DNA of 64,000 nucleotides, taken from positions 558,001 to 622,000 of the forward strand of contig NZ_CP136693.1 in assembly GCF_032922745.1 (NCBI RefSeq), in the 5' to 3' direction. The position numbers and the translations under genes were made by a program. Under the pieces are notes generated by a model, which worked only from the letters and a program-made list of their open reading frames with translations, was not told where the DNA came from and did no database searches. Below are positions 43,138 through 51,558 of the stretch, in pieces. How positions within the stretch are numbered: the first letter of the stretch is position 1; each line of letters begins with the position of its first letter. The DNA is from Marinobacter salarius (GTDB taxonomy: Bacteria; Pseudomonadota; Gammaproteobacteria; Pseudomonadales; Oleiphilaceae).

Positions 43138-44334
43138 ATGAACATGAACTACACCGCCGAGGAACTCGCCTTCCGTGACGAAGTGCGTGCGTTCCTGGAT
43201 GAAAAGCTGCCGGCCGACATCGCCGCCAAAGTGAAAGGATTCCGCCGCCTGTCCAAAGAGGACCATCAGCGCTGGCAGAAAATCCTTTGCGAGCAGGGCT
43301 GGTACGCGACCCACTGGCCGGAAGAGTACGGCGGTGTAGAGTGGACGCCGGTGCAGAAGCACATCTGGGACGAAGAGTCCTGCCGTTACGGCGTTCCCCG
43401 CTCCATCCCGTTCGGGGTGAATATGGTGGCGCCGGTGATCATCAAGTTCGGCAGCGAGGAACAGAAACAGACGTACCTGCCGCGCATCCTCAGCGGCGAG
43501 GACTGGTGGTGCCAGGGGTATTCCGAACCCGGCGCGGGCTCTGACCTGGCGTCTCTTAAAACCCGTGCTGTGCGTGATGGCGACCATTACATTGTTAACG
43601 GCCAGAAAACCTGGACCACCCTGGGCCAGCACGCCAACATGATCTTCTGCCTCGTGCGTACCAACACCGAGGTCAAGAACCAGGAAGGCATTTCCTTCCT
43701 GCTCATCGACATGAACACACCCGGCATTACCGTGCGCCCCATCATCACCCTGGATGGCGAGCACGAAGTCAACGAAGTGTTTTTCGAGGACGTGAAGGTG
43801 CCGGTGGAGAACCTGGTGGGCGAAGAGGATAAAGGCTGGACCTACGCCAAGTATCTTCTGACCTACGAGCGCACCGGCCTGGCCGGTATCGGCATGTCCA
43901 AGGCAGCACTGTCGAACCTGAAGAACCTGGCATCACGCCGCCTGAAAAATGGGCGACCGCTGCTTGAGGATCCGTCATTCAGCCAGCGCATCGCCAAAGT
44001 GGAAATCGACCTCACGGCAGCCACCATCAGCAACCTGCGGATTATTGCCTCTGTTGAAGGGGGCGGTGTGCCGGGTGCAGAAAGTTCCATGCTGAAAGTA
44101 AAAGGCACCGAGATCCGCCAGTCCATCAATGATCTCGCCCGCCGCGCGATCGGGCCCTATGCCCTGCCGTTCCTCGAAGAGGAGATGGATATGGATTACG
44201 AGGGCGACTTCCTGTCGGATAAAGATGCAGCTCCACTGTCGGCCCAGTACTTCAACAACCGCAAGCTGTCGATCTTCGGCGGATCCAACGAGATCCAGAA
44301 GAACATCGTGTCGAAAATGATTCTCGGGCTTTAA
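43138..44334 (+). CDS. acyl-CoA dehydrogenase, pimeloyl-CoA dehydrogenase large-subunit (PimC)-like
   Basis: A 398-residue flavoenzyme subunit. WWCQGYSEPGAGSDLASLKT and the C-terminal IFGGSNEIQKNIVSKMILG fix the family. The usual Glu of the short/medium-chain enzymes is Gly here (FGGSNE), while Glu244 in LLTYERTG sits where heteromeric dehydrogenases keep their base. It is followed after 10 nt by a second, more divergent dehydrogenase, so an alpha2-beta2 enzyme for a branched, cyclic or dicarboxylic acyl-CoA is likely (inference). Confidence 0.87.
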   Translation: MNMNYTAEELAFRDEVRAFLDEKLPADIAAKVKGFRRLSKEDHQRWQKILCEQGWYATHWPEEYGGVEWTPVQKHIWDEESCRYGVPRSIPFGVNMVAPVIIKFGSEEQKQTYLPRILSGEDWWCQGYSEPGAGSDLASLKTRAVRDGDHYIVNGQKTWTTLGQHANMIFCLVRTNTEVKNQEGISFLLIDMNTPGITVRPIITLDGEHEVNEVFFEDVKVPVENLVGEEDKGWTYAKYLLTYERTGLAGIGMSKAALSNLKNLASRRLKNGRPLLEDPSFSQRIAKVEIDLTAATISNLRIIASVEGGGVPGAESSMLKVKGTEIRQSINDLARRAIGPYALPFLEEEMDMDYEGDFLSDKDAAPLSAQYFNNRKLSIFGGSNEIQKNIVSKMILGL

Positions 44335-44344
44335 GGAGACGACC

Positions 44345-45487
44345 ATGGATTTCCGACTTAACGAAGAGCAGCAGATGCTGCAGGACACCGTGGAGCGGCT
44401 GGTGCGCGGTGAGTACAGTTTTGAAAAGCGCCTGGCGTTCAGTGAGACGGAACTGGGCTTCAGCGCCGATTTCTGGCAGCAACTCAGTGAGCTGGGCCTG
44501 ACCGCCGTACCTTTCTCCGAGGAACTGGGTGGCTTTGGCGGCGGCGGTGTGGAAGTTCAGTCCGTTATGACTGAGCTGGGCCGCGGGCTTTGCCTGGAGC
44601 CTTATGTACAGTCCATCATTCTGGGCGGCGGCCTGATTGGCCAGGCAGGCAACGACAGCCAGAAAGACACCTGGCTGGCCGGCATCGCCAGCGGCGAACT
44701 GAAAGCTGCGGTCGGCCTGCAGGAGCCTCAGAGTTTCTATGACCTGAATAACGTGGAAACCCGCGCCGAGAAAAACGGCGAGGGCTATGTCCTGAACGGC
44801 CGCAAGGCCGTGGTGATCAGCGGCCACTGTGCCGACCTGATCGTGGTGTCCGCGCGCACCTCAGGCGACGCCCGCGATGCCGACGGCATCAGCCTGTTTG
44901 CCCTGAGCCCGGATACCGCTGGCGTTGAGCGCCGAGCTTACCCCACTATCGACGGCTCCCGCGGCTGTGACATTACCCTGAACAACGTCCAGGTCGGTGC
45001 CGACGCGTTGCTGGGAGAAGAAGGCAAGGCTGCCGGGGTGATCGAATATCAGGCCGGTCGCGCCATCGCTGCCATCTGCGCCGAGGCTGTGGGTGTCATG
45101 GAAATGGCCAATGAGCTGACTCTGGATTACCTCAAACAGCGCAAGCAGTTTGGCGTGCCTATTGGCCGGTTCCAGGTGCTGCAGCACCGTATGGTGGATA
45201 TGATGTCGGAACTGGAGCAGGCTCGTTCCATGGCAATTCTTGCCGCCAGCGTCGCCGACAGCGAATCGAGTGATGAACGCCGCCGCGTGCTGGCCGCTGC
45301 CAAGAACGTAATCGGCCGTGCCGGTCAGTTTATCTCCGAGGCCGGCATTCAGTCCCACGGTGGTATCGGCATGACCTGGGAGTACAACTTTGCTCACTAC
45401 GCGAAGCGGCTGATCGCCATCAATCACCAGTTGGGCGATGACGATTTTCATCTGGAGCAATACGCCACCCTGTTACAGGCAGGCTAA
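44345..45487 (+). CDS. acyl-CoA dehydrogenase, pimeloyl-CoA dehydrogenase small-subunit (PimD)-like
   Basis: A 380-residue acyl-CoA dehydrogenase homologue (MDFRLNEEQQMLQDTVERLV, VVISGHCADLIVVSART, DYLKQRKQFGVPIGRFQVLQ, QSHGGIGMTWEYNFAHYAKR). It lacks a Glu at the usual C-terminal base position, consistent with a partner subunit role. AAGGAG precedes the ATG. With the upstream subunit, aldolase-like and MaoC genes it forms a plus-strand operon-like row. Confidence 0.87.
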   Translation: MDFRLNEEQQMLQDTVERLVRGEYSFEKRLAFSETELGFSADFWQQLSELGLTAVPFSEELGGFGGGGVEVQSVMTELGRGLCLEPYVQSIILGGGLIGQAGNDSQKDTWLAGIASGELKAAVGLQEPQSFYDLNNVETRAEKNGEGYVLNGRKAVVISGHCADLIVVSARTSGDARDADGISLFALSPDTAGVERRAYPTIDGSRGCDITLNNVQVGADALLGEEGKAAGVIEYQAGRAIAAICAEAVGVMEMANELTLDYLKQRKQFGVPIGRFQVLQHRMVDMMSELEQARSMAILAASVADSESSDERRRVLAAAKNVIGRAGQFISEAGIQSHGGIGMTWEYNFAHYAKRLIAINHQLGDDDFHLEQYATLLQAG

Positions 45488-45505
45488 CAGACTGGGGCTC
45501 TCATC

Positions 45506-46267
45506 ATGACGACAACCGACGATCATTCATCACAGCGGGATCTGAGAAAAGCCGAATGGAAGGTCCGTACCGAGCTGGCCGCCGCCTATCGGCTGGTGGC
45601 GCTGTTTGGCTGGGACGACCTGGTATTCACCCACCTCTCTGCGCGGGTGCCGGGGCCGGATCATCATTTCCTGATCAACCCCTATGGGCTTCTGTTCCAT
45701 GAAATCACCGCGTCGTCACTGGTGAAGGTGGATAAGGATGGCCAGGTGGTGGAGTCTGGTGGCCTCGCCCGTGTTAACCCGGCTGGATTTACCATTCACA
45801 GTGCCGTTCACATGGGCCGCGAGGATGCCGGGGCGGTGATGCACCTGCACGCGCCGGATGGGGTGGCTGTGTCGGCCCATCGGGATGGTCTGTTGCCCTT
45901 GAGCCAGACGGCGATGTTGTGCCTGAATCATCTGAGCTATCACGATTATGAAGGTGTGGCGCTGAACCTGGATGAGCGGGAGCGGCTGATCAGGGATCTG
46001 GGTGACAAGTCGATGATGATGCTGCGCAATCACGGTGTGCTGACGGCAGGCAAGGACGTGCCGGAGACGTTCACCTATCTGTATTTCCTGATGAAGGCCT
46101 GCGAGATCCAGGTCAAGGCCCAGAGCTGCGGGCCAACCTGTATGCCGTCAGAGCAGGCCATTCAGACAACCGCTGACCAGTCTCAGTCGCTGGGTAGTGC
46201 AGCGGCATTGACCTGGCCCGCATTGGTTCGGCTTCTGGATAGCAAGAGTCCCGGGTACGCTGTTTGA
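45506..46267 (+). CDS. class II aldolase/adducin family protein
   Basis: A 253-residue metal-dependent aldolase-like protein. The zinc-type pattern is visible in VMHLHAPDGVAVSAHRDG and later MLRNHGVLTAGKDVPET. Many family members act on sugar phosphates, but those beside acyl-CoA dehydrogenases have no assigned substrate; a retro-aldol or lyase step on a hydroxyacyl-CoA is conceivable. Its start is 18 nt after the dehydrogenase stop. Confidence 0.83.
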   Translation: MTTTDDHSSQRDLRKAEWKVRTELAAAYRLVALFGWDDLVFTHLSARVPGPDHHFLINPYGLLFHEITASSLVKVDKDGQVVESGGLARVNPAGFTIHSAVHMGREDAGAVMHLHAPDGVAVSAHRDGLLPLSQTAMLCLNHLSYHDYEGVALNLDERERLIRDLGDKSMMMLRNHGVLTAGKDVPETFTYLYFLMKACEIQVKAQSCGPTCMPSEQAIQTTADQSQSLGSAAALTWPALVRLLDSKSPGYAV

Positions 46268-46305
46268 GTCTCTGACTTTGCACCTTGTGCGCCATGGAAG
46301 CAGAT

Positions 46306-46761
46306 ATGCTCTCTGTTGAATTAAACGATCTTGAACATTTTTGCGGCACTACCATTGGCTACAGCCCTTGGAAAACCGTCACCCAGGAGATGATCCAGGC
46401 GTTTGCGGACGCCACCGGCGATCACCAGTGGATTCACCTGGACGTAGAGCGGGCCACGCGGGAGACGCCGTGGAAAAGCCCAGTCGCTCATGGATTTCTG
46501 ACCGCGTCGCTGATTCCACTGCTGAATCAGGAGGTCATTGATGTGCTGGGGAAGAGCGCCAGTATTAACTACGGCATCAACAAACTGCGCTTTCCTGCTG
46601 CGGTGAAATCCGGAGCGGATATCCGTAGCAAGATGGAATTGCTGGATGTGTCCAGAGTGGATGATCAGCGCACGCTGGCCATTTACCGAACCACCCTGGA
46701 AATCCGTGGAGAGGACAAGCCGGCTTGTGTGGCAGAGAATCTGGTGATGTACGTGGCCTGA
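46306..46761 (+). CDS. MaoC family (R)-specific enoyl-CoA hydratase-like protein
   Basis: A 151-residue hot-dog fold protein with the hydratase motif DATGDHQWIHLD (catalytic Asp/His) and PVAHGFLTASLIPLLNQE. It hydrates trans-2-enoyl-CoA, giving the (R)-3-hydroxy product. Starts at 46294 and 46306 both exist; 46306 is preferred because GGAAG lies 5 nt upstream. Last gene of the plus-strand row; a bidirectional terminator follows. Confidence 0.85.
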   Translation: MLSVELNDLEHFCGTTIGYSPWKTVTQEMIQAFADATGDHQWIHLDVERATRETPWKSPVAHGFLTASLIPLLNQEVIDVLGKSASINYGINKLRFPAAVKSGADIRSKMELLDVSRVDDQRTLAIYRTTLEIRGEDKPACVAENLVMYVA

Positions 46762-46787
46762 GCGGCCAGAAGCCCAAAACAACACTA

Positions 46788-46811
46788 AAAAGGGGCCCTT
46801 GGGCCCCTTTT
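46788..46811. terminator. bidirectional terminator between maoC-like and livJ-like genes
   Basis: AAAAGGGGCCC and GGGCCCCTTTT form an 11-bp perfect stem with A and T runs on both sides, between two convergent genes. Confidence 0.9.
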
Positions 46812-46839
46812 CTGATTCAGATGGGTGCTGATGCTCCCA

Positions 46840-47988
46840 TCACTTGATCTCTTCCCGAACAATCTCGCCGTCTTTCACCACGGCCAGGGTTGTCTCCGTC
46901 ACGAAACCACCGTTTTCGGAGACTTCGGTGACTTCGTACGGGTTCTTGCGGGTGTCCATGTTTTTCAGGGCATCGCCGATCGCCGCGCGGATGGTTTTCG
47001 GGTCGGTGGACTCGGTGGCGTCCATGGCTTCCACCAGGGCGTGCAGCGCCAGGTAGTTATAGGCGGCTTCGGAGCCAGGCATTTTGTCGTACTCGGCCTT
47101 GTAGCGCTCAATAAAATCTTTGGCCGCTGAGGTGTCATAGACGCTCAGTGGCACCACGCCGATGGCGCCTTCCACCATGTCCAGGCCACCGGCTACCTGG
47201 GCCACTTCGTCAATCTTGGCCTGGTCCATCACGATAAAGCCGCCCTGGAAGCCCATCTGGCGGGCCTGTTGCACCACCAGCCCCGTGGGCTCGGAGGCGC
47301 CGCCCACAAACATCACGTCCGGGCTTTCTGAGATGATACGACTGACACCGGTAAAGAAATCCGCCGATTTGTTGTAGTCCATGGGGTTGTCAGAAACCAC
47401 TTCTCCCCCTTTGGACTCCCACTCTTTCTTGATCATGGCGCCCCAGATCTTGGCGTACTCGTGGGTTGCGCCTCCCATGCCCAGCTTCTTGCCCTCGTGT
47501 TCAAGGGCGTAGTTGGTAAAGGCCCGAACGTAGCCATCAAAGGTGGGAGGGATACGCAACGTCAGGCTGTTGCCCTTTTCGGTGATGCTGGGCACGCTGG
47601 AGTAGGCCATCACCAGAAAATTGTCTTTCTCGTTGAAGTCCTGGAGGGCAAAAATGCCACCGGAGTGAGGCACGAACACCGCCGACACGTTGGACTCCTG
47701 CTTCAGTCGCTTGGCGTTGGTGGCCGCCTGCGCCGGTGAGTAACGATCGTCCAGGGGGACCAGGTTGACCGTGGTCTTTTCGCCGTTCAGGTCAAAACCG
47801 CCCGCCGCGTTGATTTCCGCCACCGCCATTCGCAGTCCAGACAGCGTGTTTTCACCATACAGTGCTGCGCCGCCGCTTAACGGGCCGGTGAATCCAATGT
47901 TGACTTCGCCCGCCATTGCACCGGCGGACAGGCTCATACCCAGGGTTGCCGCGGCGACAGCCTGACCCAGTTTTCTGGCTATTATCAT
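46840..47988 (-). CDS. branched-chain amino acid ABC transporter substrate-binding protein (LivJ-like)
   Basis: A 382-residue periplasmic binding protein of the Leu/Ile/Val type. A signal peptide (cut near AGAMAGEV, about residue 27) precedes a two-lobe fold (VNIGFTGPLSGGAALYGENT, VSAVFVPHSGGIFALQDF, DVMFVGGASEPTGLVVQQAR). LivJ-like proteins also bind amides, aromatic acids and other carboxylates, so the ligand is open. It is last in the liv operon. Confidence 0.9.
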   Translation of the reverse strand: MIIARKLGQAVAAATLGMSLSAGAMAGEVNIGFTGPLSGGAALYGENTLSGLRMAVAEINAAGGFDLNGEKTTVNLVPLDDRYSPAQAATNAKRLKQESNVSAVFVPHSGGIFALQDFNEKDNFLVMAYSSVPSITEKGNSLTLRIPPTFDGYVRAFTNYALEHEGKKLGMGGATHEYAKIWGAMIKKEWESKGGEVVSDNPMDYNKSADFFTGVSRIISESPDVMFVGGASEPTGLVVQQARQMGFQGGFIVMDQAKIDEVAQVAGGLDMVEGAIGVVPLSVYDTSAAKDFIERYKAEYDKMPGSEAAYNYLALHALVEAMDATESTDPKTIRAAIGDALKNMDTRKNPYEVTEVSENGGFVTETTLAVVKDGEIVREEIK

Positions 47989-48041
47989 TGTTGTCTCCTG
48001 GTTGTGTAGTGCATGTCACTCTGACTGTTATTTTAGGCCTG

Positions 48042-48758
48042 TCAGGCCCCGATATACGCCTTGCGGACCTGTTCATTGCCCAGCATCGCCTCCCGGTCGC
48101 CTTCCATGACCAGATGGCCGTTCTCCATAACGTAAGCACGGTGGGCAATCTTCAGGGCCGCAAACGCATTCTGCTCTGCCAACAGCACGGTTGTGCCCAG
48201 GCTGTTGATTTGTTTGACGGTTTCGAACACTTGCTTGACCACCAAGGGGGCCAGGCCAAGGGATGGTTCGTCCAGCATTAACAAGCGGGGGCGGCTCATC
48301 ATGGCGCGGCCGATGGCCACCATTTGTTGCTGACCTCCAGACAACGATCCGGCAGGCTCGTCGGCCTTGTCTGCGAGGATCGGGAACAGCTCCAACACTT
48401 CGTTCAGGCGCTTGCGGTTGCCCCGTCGATCACGCCGGTGCACGTAGGCTCCCATCATCAGGTTCTGCATGACGCTCATCTGCGGAAACAGTTTGCGTCC
48501 CTCCGCACACTGCACCACACCGCTGGCAACCACCGCACTGGCTTTCATACCGTTGAGCTGTTTGTCTTCAAACTGGATCTCGCCGGCCGCCGGCTTCACC
48601 AGGCCACTAATGGCATTGAACAGGCTGCTTTTACCGGCGCCATTGGCCCCTAGCAGAACAACCAGCTCCCCGGCGTCGACGGTCATCGAAATATCGGTCA
48701 GTGCCTTGAAGCTACCGTAGCAGACGTCCACCTGATTAAGCTGCAGCATCTTCGTCAC
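48042..48758 (-). CDS. branched-chain amino acid ABC transporter ATPase (LivF-like)
   Basis: A 238-residue ABC ATPase with Walker A LGANGAGKSSLFNAISG, signature LSGGQQQMVAIGRAMM and Walker B LLMLDEPSLGLAP. Its start overlaps the end of the LivG-like gene by 23 nt. It pairs with LivG in the LivHMGF transporter. Confidence 0.92.
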   Translation of the reverse strand: MTKMLQLNQVDVCYGSFKALTDISMTVDAGELVVLLGANGAGKSSLFNAISGLVKPAAGEIQFEDKQLNGMKASAVVASGVVQCAEGRKLFPQMSVMQNLMMGAYVHRRDRRGNRKRLNEVLELFPILADKADEPAGSLSGGQQQMVAIGRAMMSRPRLLMLDEPSLGLAPLVVKQVFETVKQINSLGTTVLLAEQNAFAALKIAHRAYVMENGHLVMEGDREAMLGNEQVRKAYIGA

Positions 48759-49506
48759 CTCCCAGGTAGGCCTCGATCACCACCGGATTATTGCGCACCT
48801 CTTCCGGCGTGCCCTCGGCAATCTTTTCACCGTGGTCCAGCACCATAATCTTGTCCGCCAGGCTCATGATCATGTCCATCTTGTGTTCGATCAGGCACAC
48901 GGTGAGCCCTTTCTCATCCACCATCTTGCGCATCAGCGCGGCGAATCCGACGGTTTCTTCCGGATTGACCCCGGCCGCCGGTTCATCCAGCAGGACGATC
49001 TTGGGGTCGGTCGCCAGTGCCAGCGCAAAGGCCACCCGCTTGCGTTCTTCCTGGGTGATGTCGGCGATAAACTGCCCGGCAACGTGGGCAAGGCCCACAA
49101 ATTCCAGGGCTTCCATGGCCTTGTCCCGCGCAGCCTTCTCTTCACGTTGCAGGCGTTTACTGTTGATCAGCACGTCCCACAGCCCGGATTTCGTCCGCAG
49201 CCGGTGCCCCACGATCAGGTTGTCCAATACGGTTGCCTGCTCAAACAGGTTGGTTGTCTGGAAGGTCCTGCCCACACCCAGGCGTGCGACCTTGTCGCTG
49301 GGCAGATTGGTGACATCCACGCCGTCCAGCAGGATACGGCCGGAGCTGGGCTGGTGCAGGCCGGAAATAAGGTTGAAAAAGGTGCTTTTGCCAGCACCAT
49401 TGGGGCCGATAATGGCGTTGATCTTGCCGGTTTCGAACTCCACCGACACATCGTTCACCGCCGCCAGACCGCCAAACATTTTGGTGACGTGTTCTACCTT
49501 AAGCAT
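48736..49506 (-). CDS. branched-chain amino acid ABC transporter ATPase (LivG-like) with degenerate signature
   Basis: A 256-residue ABC ATPase with Walker A IGPNGAGKSTFFNLISG and Walker B KIVLLDEPAAGVNPEE. The usual LSGGQ/LSYGQ signature is replaced by DITQEERKRV, so one of the two composite ATP sites with LivF is probably weakened. The length is normal. It overlaps the LivM-like gene by 8 nt. Confidence 0.9.
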   Translation of the reverse strand: MLKVEHVTKMFGGLAAVNDVSVEFETGKINAIIGPNGAGKSTFFNLISGLHQPSSGRILLDGVDVTNLPSDKVARLGVGRTFQTTNLFEQATVLDNLIVGHRLRTKSGLWDVLINSKRLQREEKAARDKAMEALEFVGLAHVAGQFIADITQEERKRVAFALALATDPKIVLLDEPAAGVNPEETVGFAALMRKMVDEKGLTVCLIEHKMDMIMSLADKIMVLDHGEKIAEGTPEEVRNNPVVIEAYLGGDEDAAA

Positions 49507-50530
49507 TGCTCTCTGCCTCCCGGTTCTGCGCAGTGTTGACCTTGTTCTCCTGGCGCTTTTTCGTGGGTGCCAGTGCCTGAGACTTGCGATGCATCCAGGT
49601 CAGGAAGGAGCCGGTGATGCCCCGGGGGAAGAAAATCACCAGCAGCACCAGCAGTGGCCCGAAGATGATCATTCGGTACTCTTCCAGGAACTGCAGTGAC
49701 TGGGTGATCCACACGATACCCACGGTGCCCAGCAACGGCCCCATGATGGTGCCGATGCCGCCCACCAGTAGATAGGTGATCATGTCGAAGGTGTGGTTGA
49801 TATTGGCCTCTTCCGGGCCGATGAAACGGACCATGCCGGCATACAGGGCGCCTGCCAGGCCGGCATAGGTCGTGGACAGCACAAAGGCCAGGACCTTGTT
49901 CCGCATCAGGTTGATACCGAGTGACTGGGCCAGTTCGTCACCGTTGCGGATGGCTATAAAGGTCCGACCCAGCAGGGACTTAGACAAACGCCCCATGAAC
50001 CAGATTGCGAACACCAGGAAGGCCAGCACCAGGTAATAGAATGGGGTGGTGTCTGTAAAGTCCACCAGCCCAAAGCCATAGGGCGCGGCGATGTCTCGGA
50101 CACCAATGGCTCCATGGGTCAGCTCTTCCCACTTGTCGATCAGCAGGTAGATGATGAAGCCCACACACAGGGTGAAAATGGCAAAGTAATGCTCTTTCAG
50201 GCGCAGCGAGACGATGCCGACAAGGAACCCGAGCACCGCGGTCATCACCAGCGCTCCCAGGAAGGCCGGCCAGAAGCTCCAGCCATAGTCGGCAGTGAGC
50301 AGGCCAAGAGTGTAGGCACCGATGGCAAAAAAACCGCCGTGGGCCAGGTTCAACTGGCCGCAAAAACCGGTAATGATGTTCAGGCCGTAGACCGCGATCG
50401 CCCAGACAAAGGCGGTAGCCATCACGTACACCTGGTACTCATTCGCGGCGACCAGCGGGAACAGTATGGCGAAGGCCAGCATCAGGTACTTGGCGGCTGG
50501 CGTCATCAGCAGGGAAGCGACTTTGAACAT
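49499..50530 (-). CDS. branched-chain amino acid ABC transporter permease (LivM-like)
   Basis: A 343-residue permease with about 9-10 membrane helices. GLNIITGFCGQLNLAHGGFFA and GLAGALYAGMVRFIGPEEAN plus GGIGTIMGPLLGTVGIVW match LivM. The C-terminal tail is longer and charged. It follows the LivH-like permease by 2 nt. Confidence 0.92.
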   Translation of the reverse strand: MFKVASLLMTPAAKYLMLAFAILFPLVAANEYQVYVMATAFVWAIAVYGLNIITGFCGQLNLAHGGFFAIGAYTLGLLTADYGWSFWPAFLGALVMTAVLGFLVGIVSLRLKEHYFAIFTLCVGFIIYLLIDKWEELTHGAIGVRDIAAPYGFGLVDFTDTTPFYYLVLAFLVFAIWFMGRLSKSLLGRTFIAIRNGDELAQSLGINLMRNKVLAFVLSTTYAGLAGALYAGMVRFIGPEEANINHTFDMITYLLVGGIGTIMGPLLGTVGIVWITQSLQFLEEYRMIIFGPLLVLLVIFFPRGITGSFLTWMHRKSQALAPTKKRQENKVNTAQNREAESNA

Positions 50531-50532
50531 GA

Positions 50533-51396
50533 TCAGTGCGCCCCCTTCGCAAACAGGCCGTGTGGACGGACTGACAGAATCAGCACCAGCAATCCAAAGG
50601 CAATGATGTCCTTATAGGACGTCGAGATGTAGAAGCCTCCGAGGGCTTCGGCGAAACCGATAATCATGCCACCGGCAATGGCGCCGGGCACGCTACCCAT
50701 GCCACCAAGTATGATAATAACGAACGCCTTCATGATGACCAGATGCCCCATGGCGGGATACACCAGGTTGATGGGCGCGTAGAGGGTGGCGGCAAATGCG
50801 GCCAGCATGCCCGAGATCGCAAACGTCATCATCGCCACCCGGTTGGCATCTATGCCCACCAGGAAGGCACCGTCCCGGCTCTGCGCCATGGCGATAATGG
50901 TCGCCCCCGTCATGGTCTTCCGCAGGAAAAGCTGCAGGGCCACTACCAACACGAACGCTCCCGCAATGATCAGCAGGCGCTGTTCAGGAATAATCAGTCC
51001 GTCGAAATTCATGATGCCGGTAAACGGCGATGACATGCGGCGGAAGTCCGATCCCCAGAACATCTGCACCACCGCTTCCAGGAACAGCAGAATACCGATG
51101 GCGGCGATCTTGTCGTGGATCGGTGGCGAATGCCTCAGCGGATGGAACACCAGGCGCTCACACAGTATCGCCAGGACAGCGACCACCGCGGCCGAACCGG
51201 CCATGGCGATCCAGTAATGCGCCCCCAGATCCACCATGAAAAAGTAGGACATGAATGCCCCGACCATGTAGAGCGCGCCGTGTGCAAAATTGGGGATATG
51301 AAGTATCCCGTAAACCAGGGTCAGGCCCAGGGCTACGAGACCGTAGATACTCCCCAGGGTTAACCCATTGACGATTTGTTGTAAGAAAAGGCTCAA
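50533..51396 (-). CDS. branched-chain amino acid ABC transporter permease (LivH-like)
   Basis: A 287-residue permease with about 8 helices: INGLTLGSIYGLVALGLTLV, GILHIPNFAHGALYMVGAF and ILGGMGSVPGAIAGGMIIGF are LivH signatures. It is the first gene of the livHMGFJ set. The 162-nt gap to the CoA ligase gene is AT-rich in places and may carry a promoter, or the ligase transcript may read through. Confidence 0.92.
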   Translation of the reverse strand: MSLFLQQIVNGLTLGSIYGLVALGLTLVYGILHIPNFAHGALYMVGAFMSYFFMVDLGAHYWIAMAGSAAVVAVLAILCERLVFHPLRHSPPIHDKIAAIGILLFLEAVVQMFWGSDFRRMSSPFTGIMNFDGLIIPEQRLLIIAGAFVLVVALQLFLRKTMTGATIIAMAQSRDGAFLVGIDANRVAMMTFAISGMLAAFAATLYAPINLVYPAMGHLVIMKAFVIIILGGMGSVPGAIAGGMIIGFAEALGGFYISTSYKDIIAFGLLVLILSVRPHGLFAKGAH

Positions 51397-51558
51397 GTGT
51401 GCTCCTCCGCTGTTTTATTGTTGTAACAAGTTATGCGGTTTTGGGCAGGGCCTTGCGACCCATCTATCAGCTTGATGAGACAGTTACACCGGATGCCTCA
51501 GTTGTCAATATTTAGAATTTGGTTTCGCAGTGCAGAATATTAATCCTGAATTTGAAAG

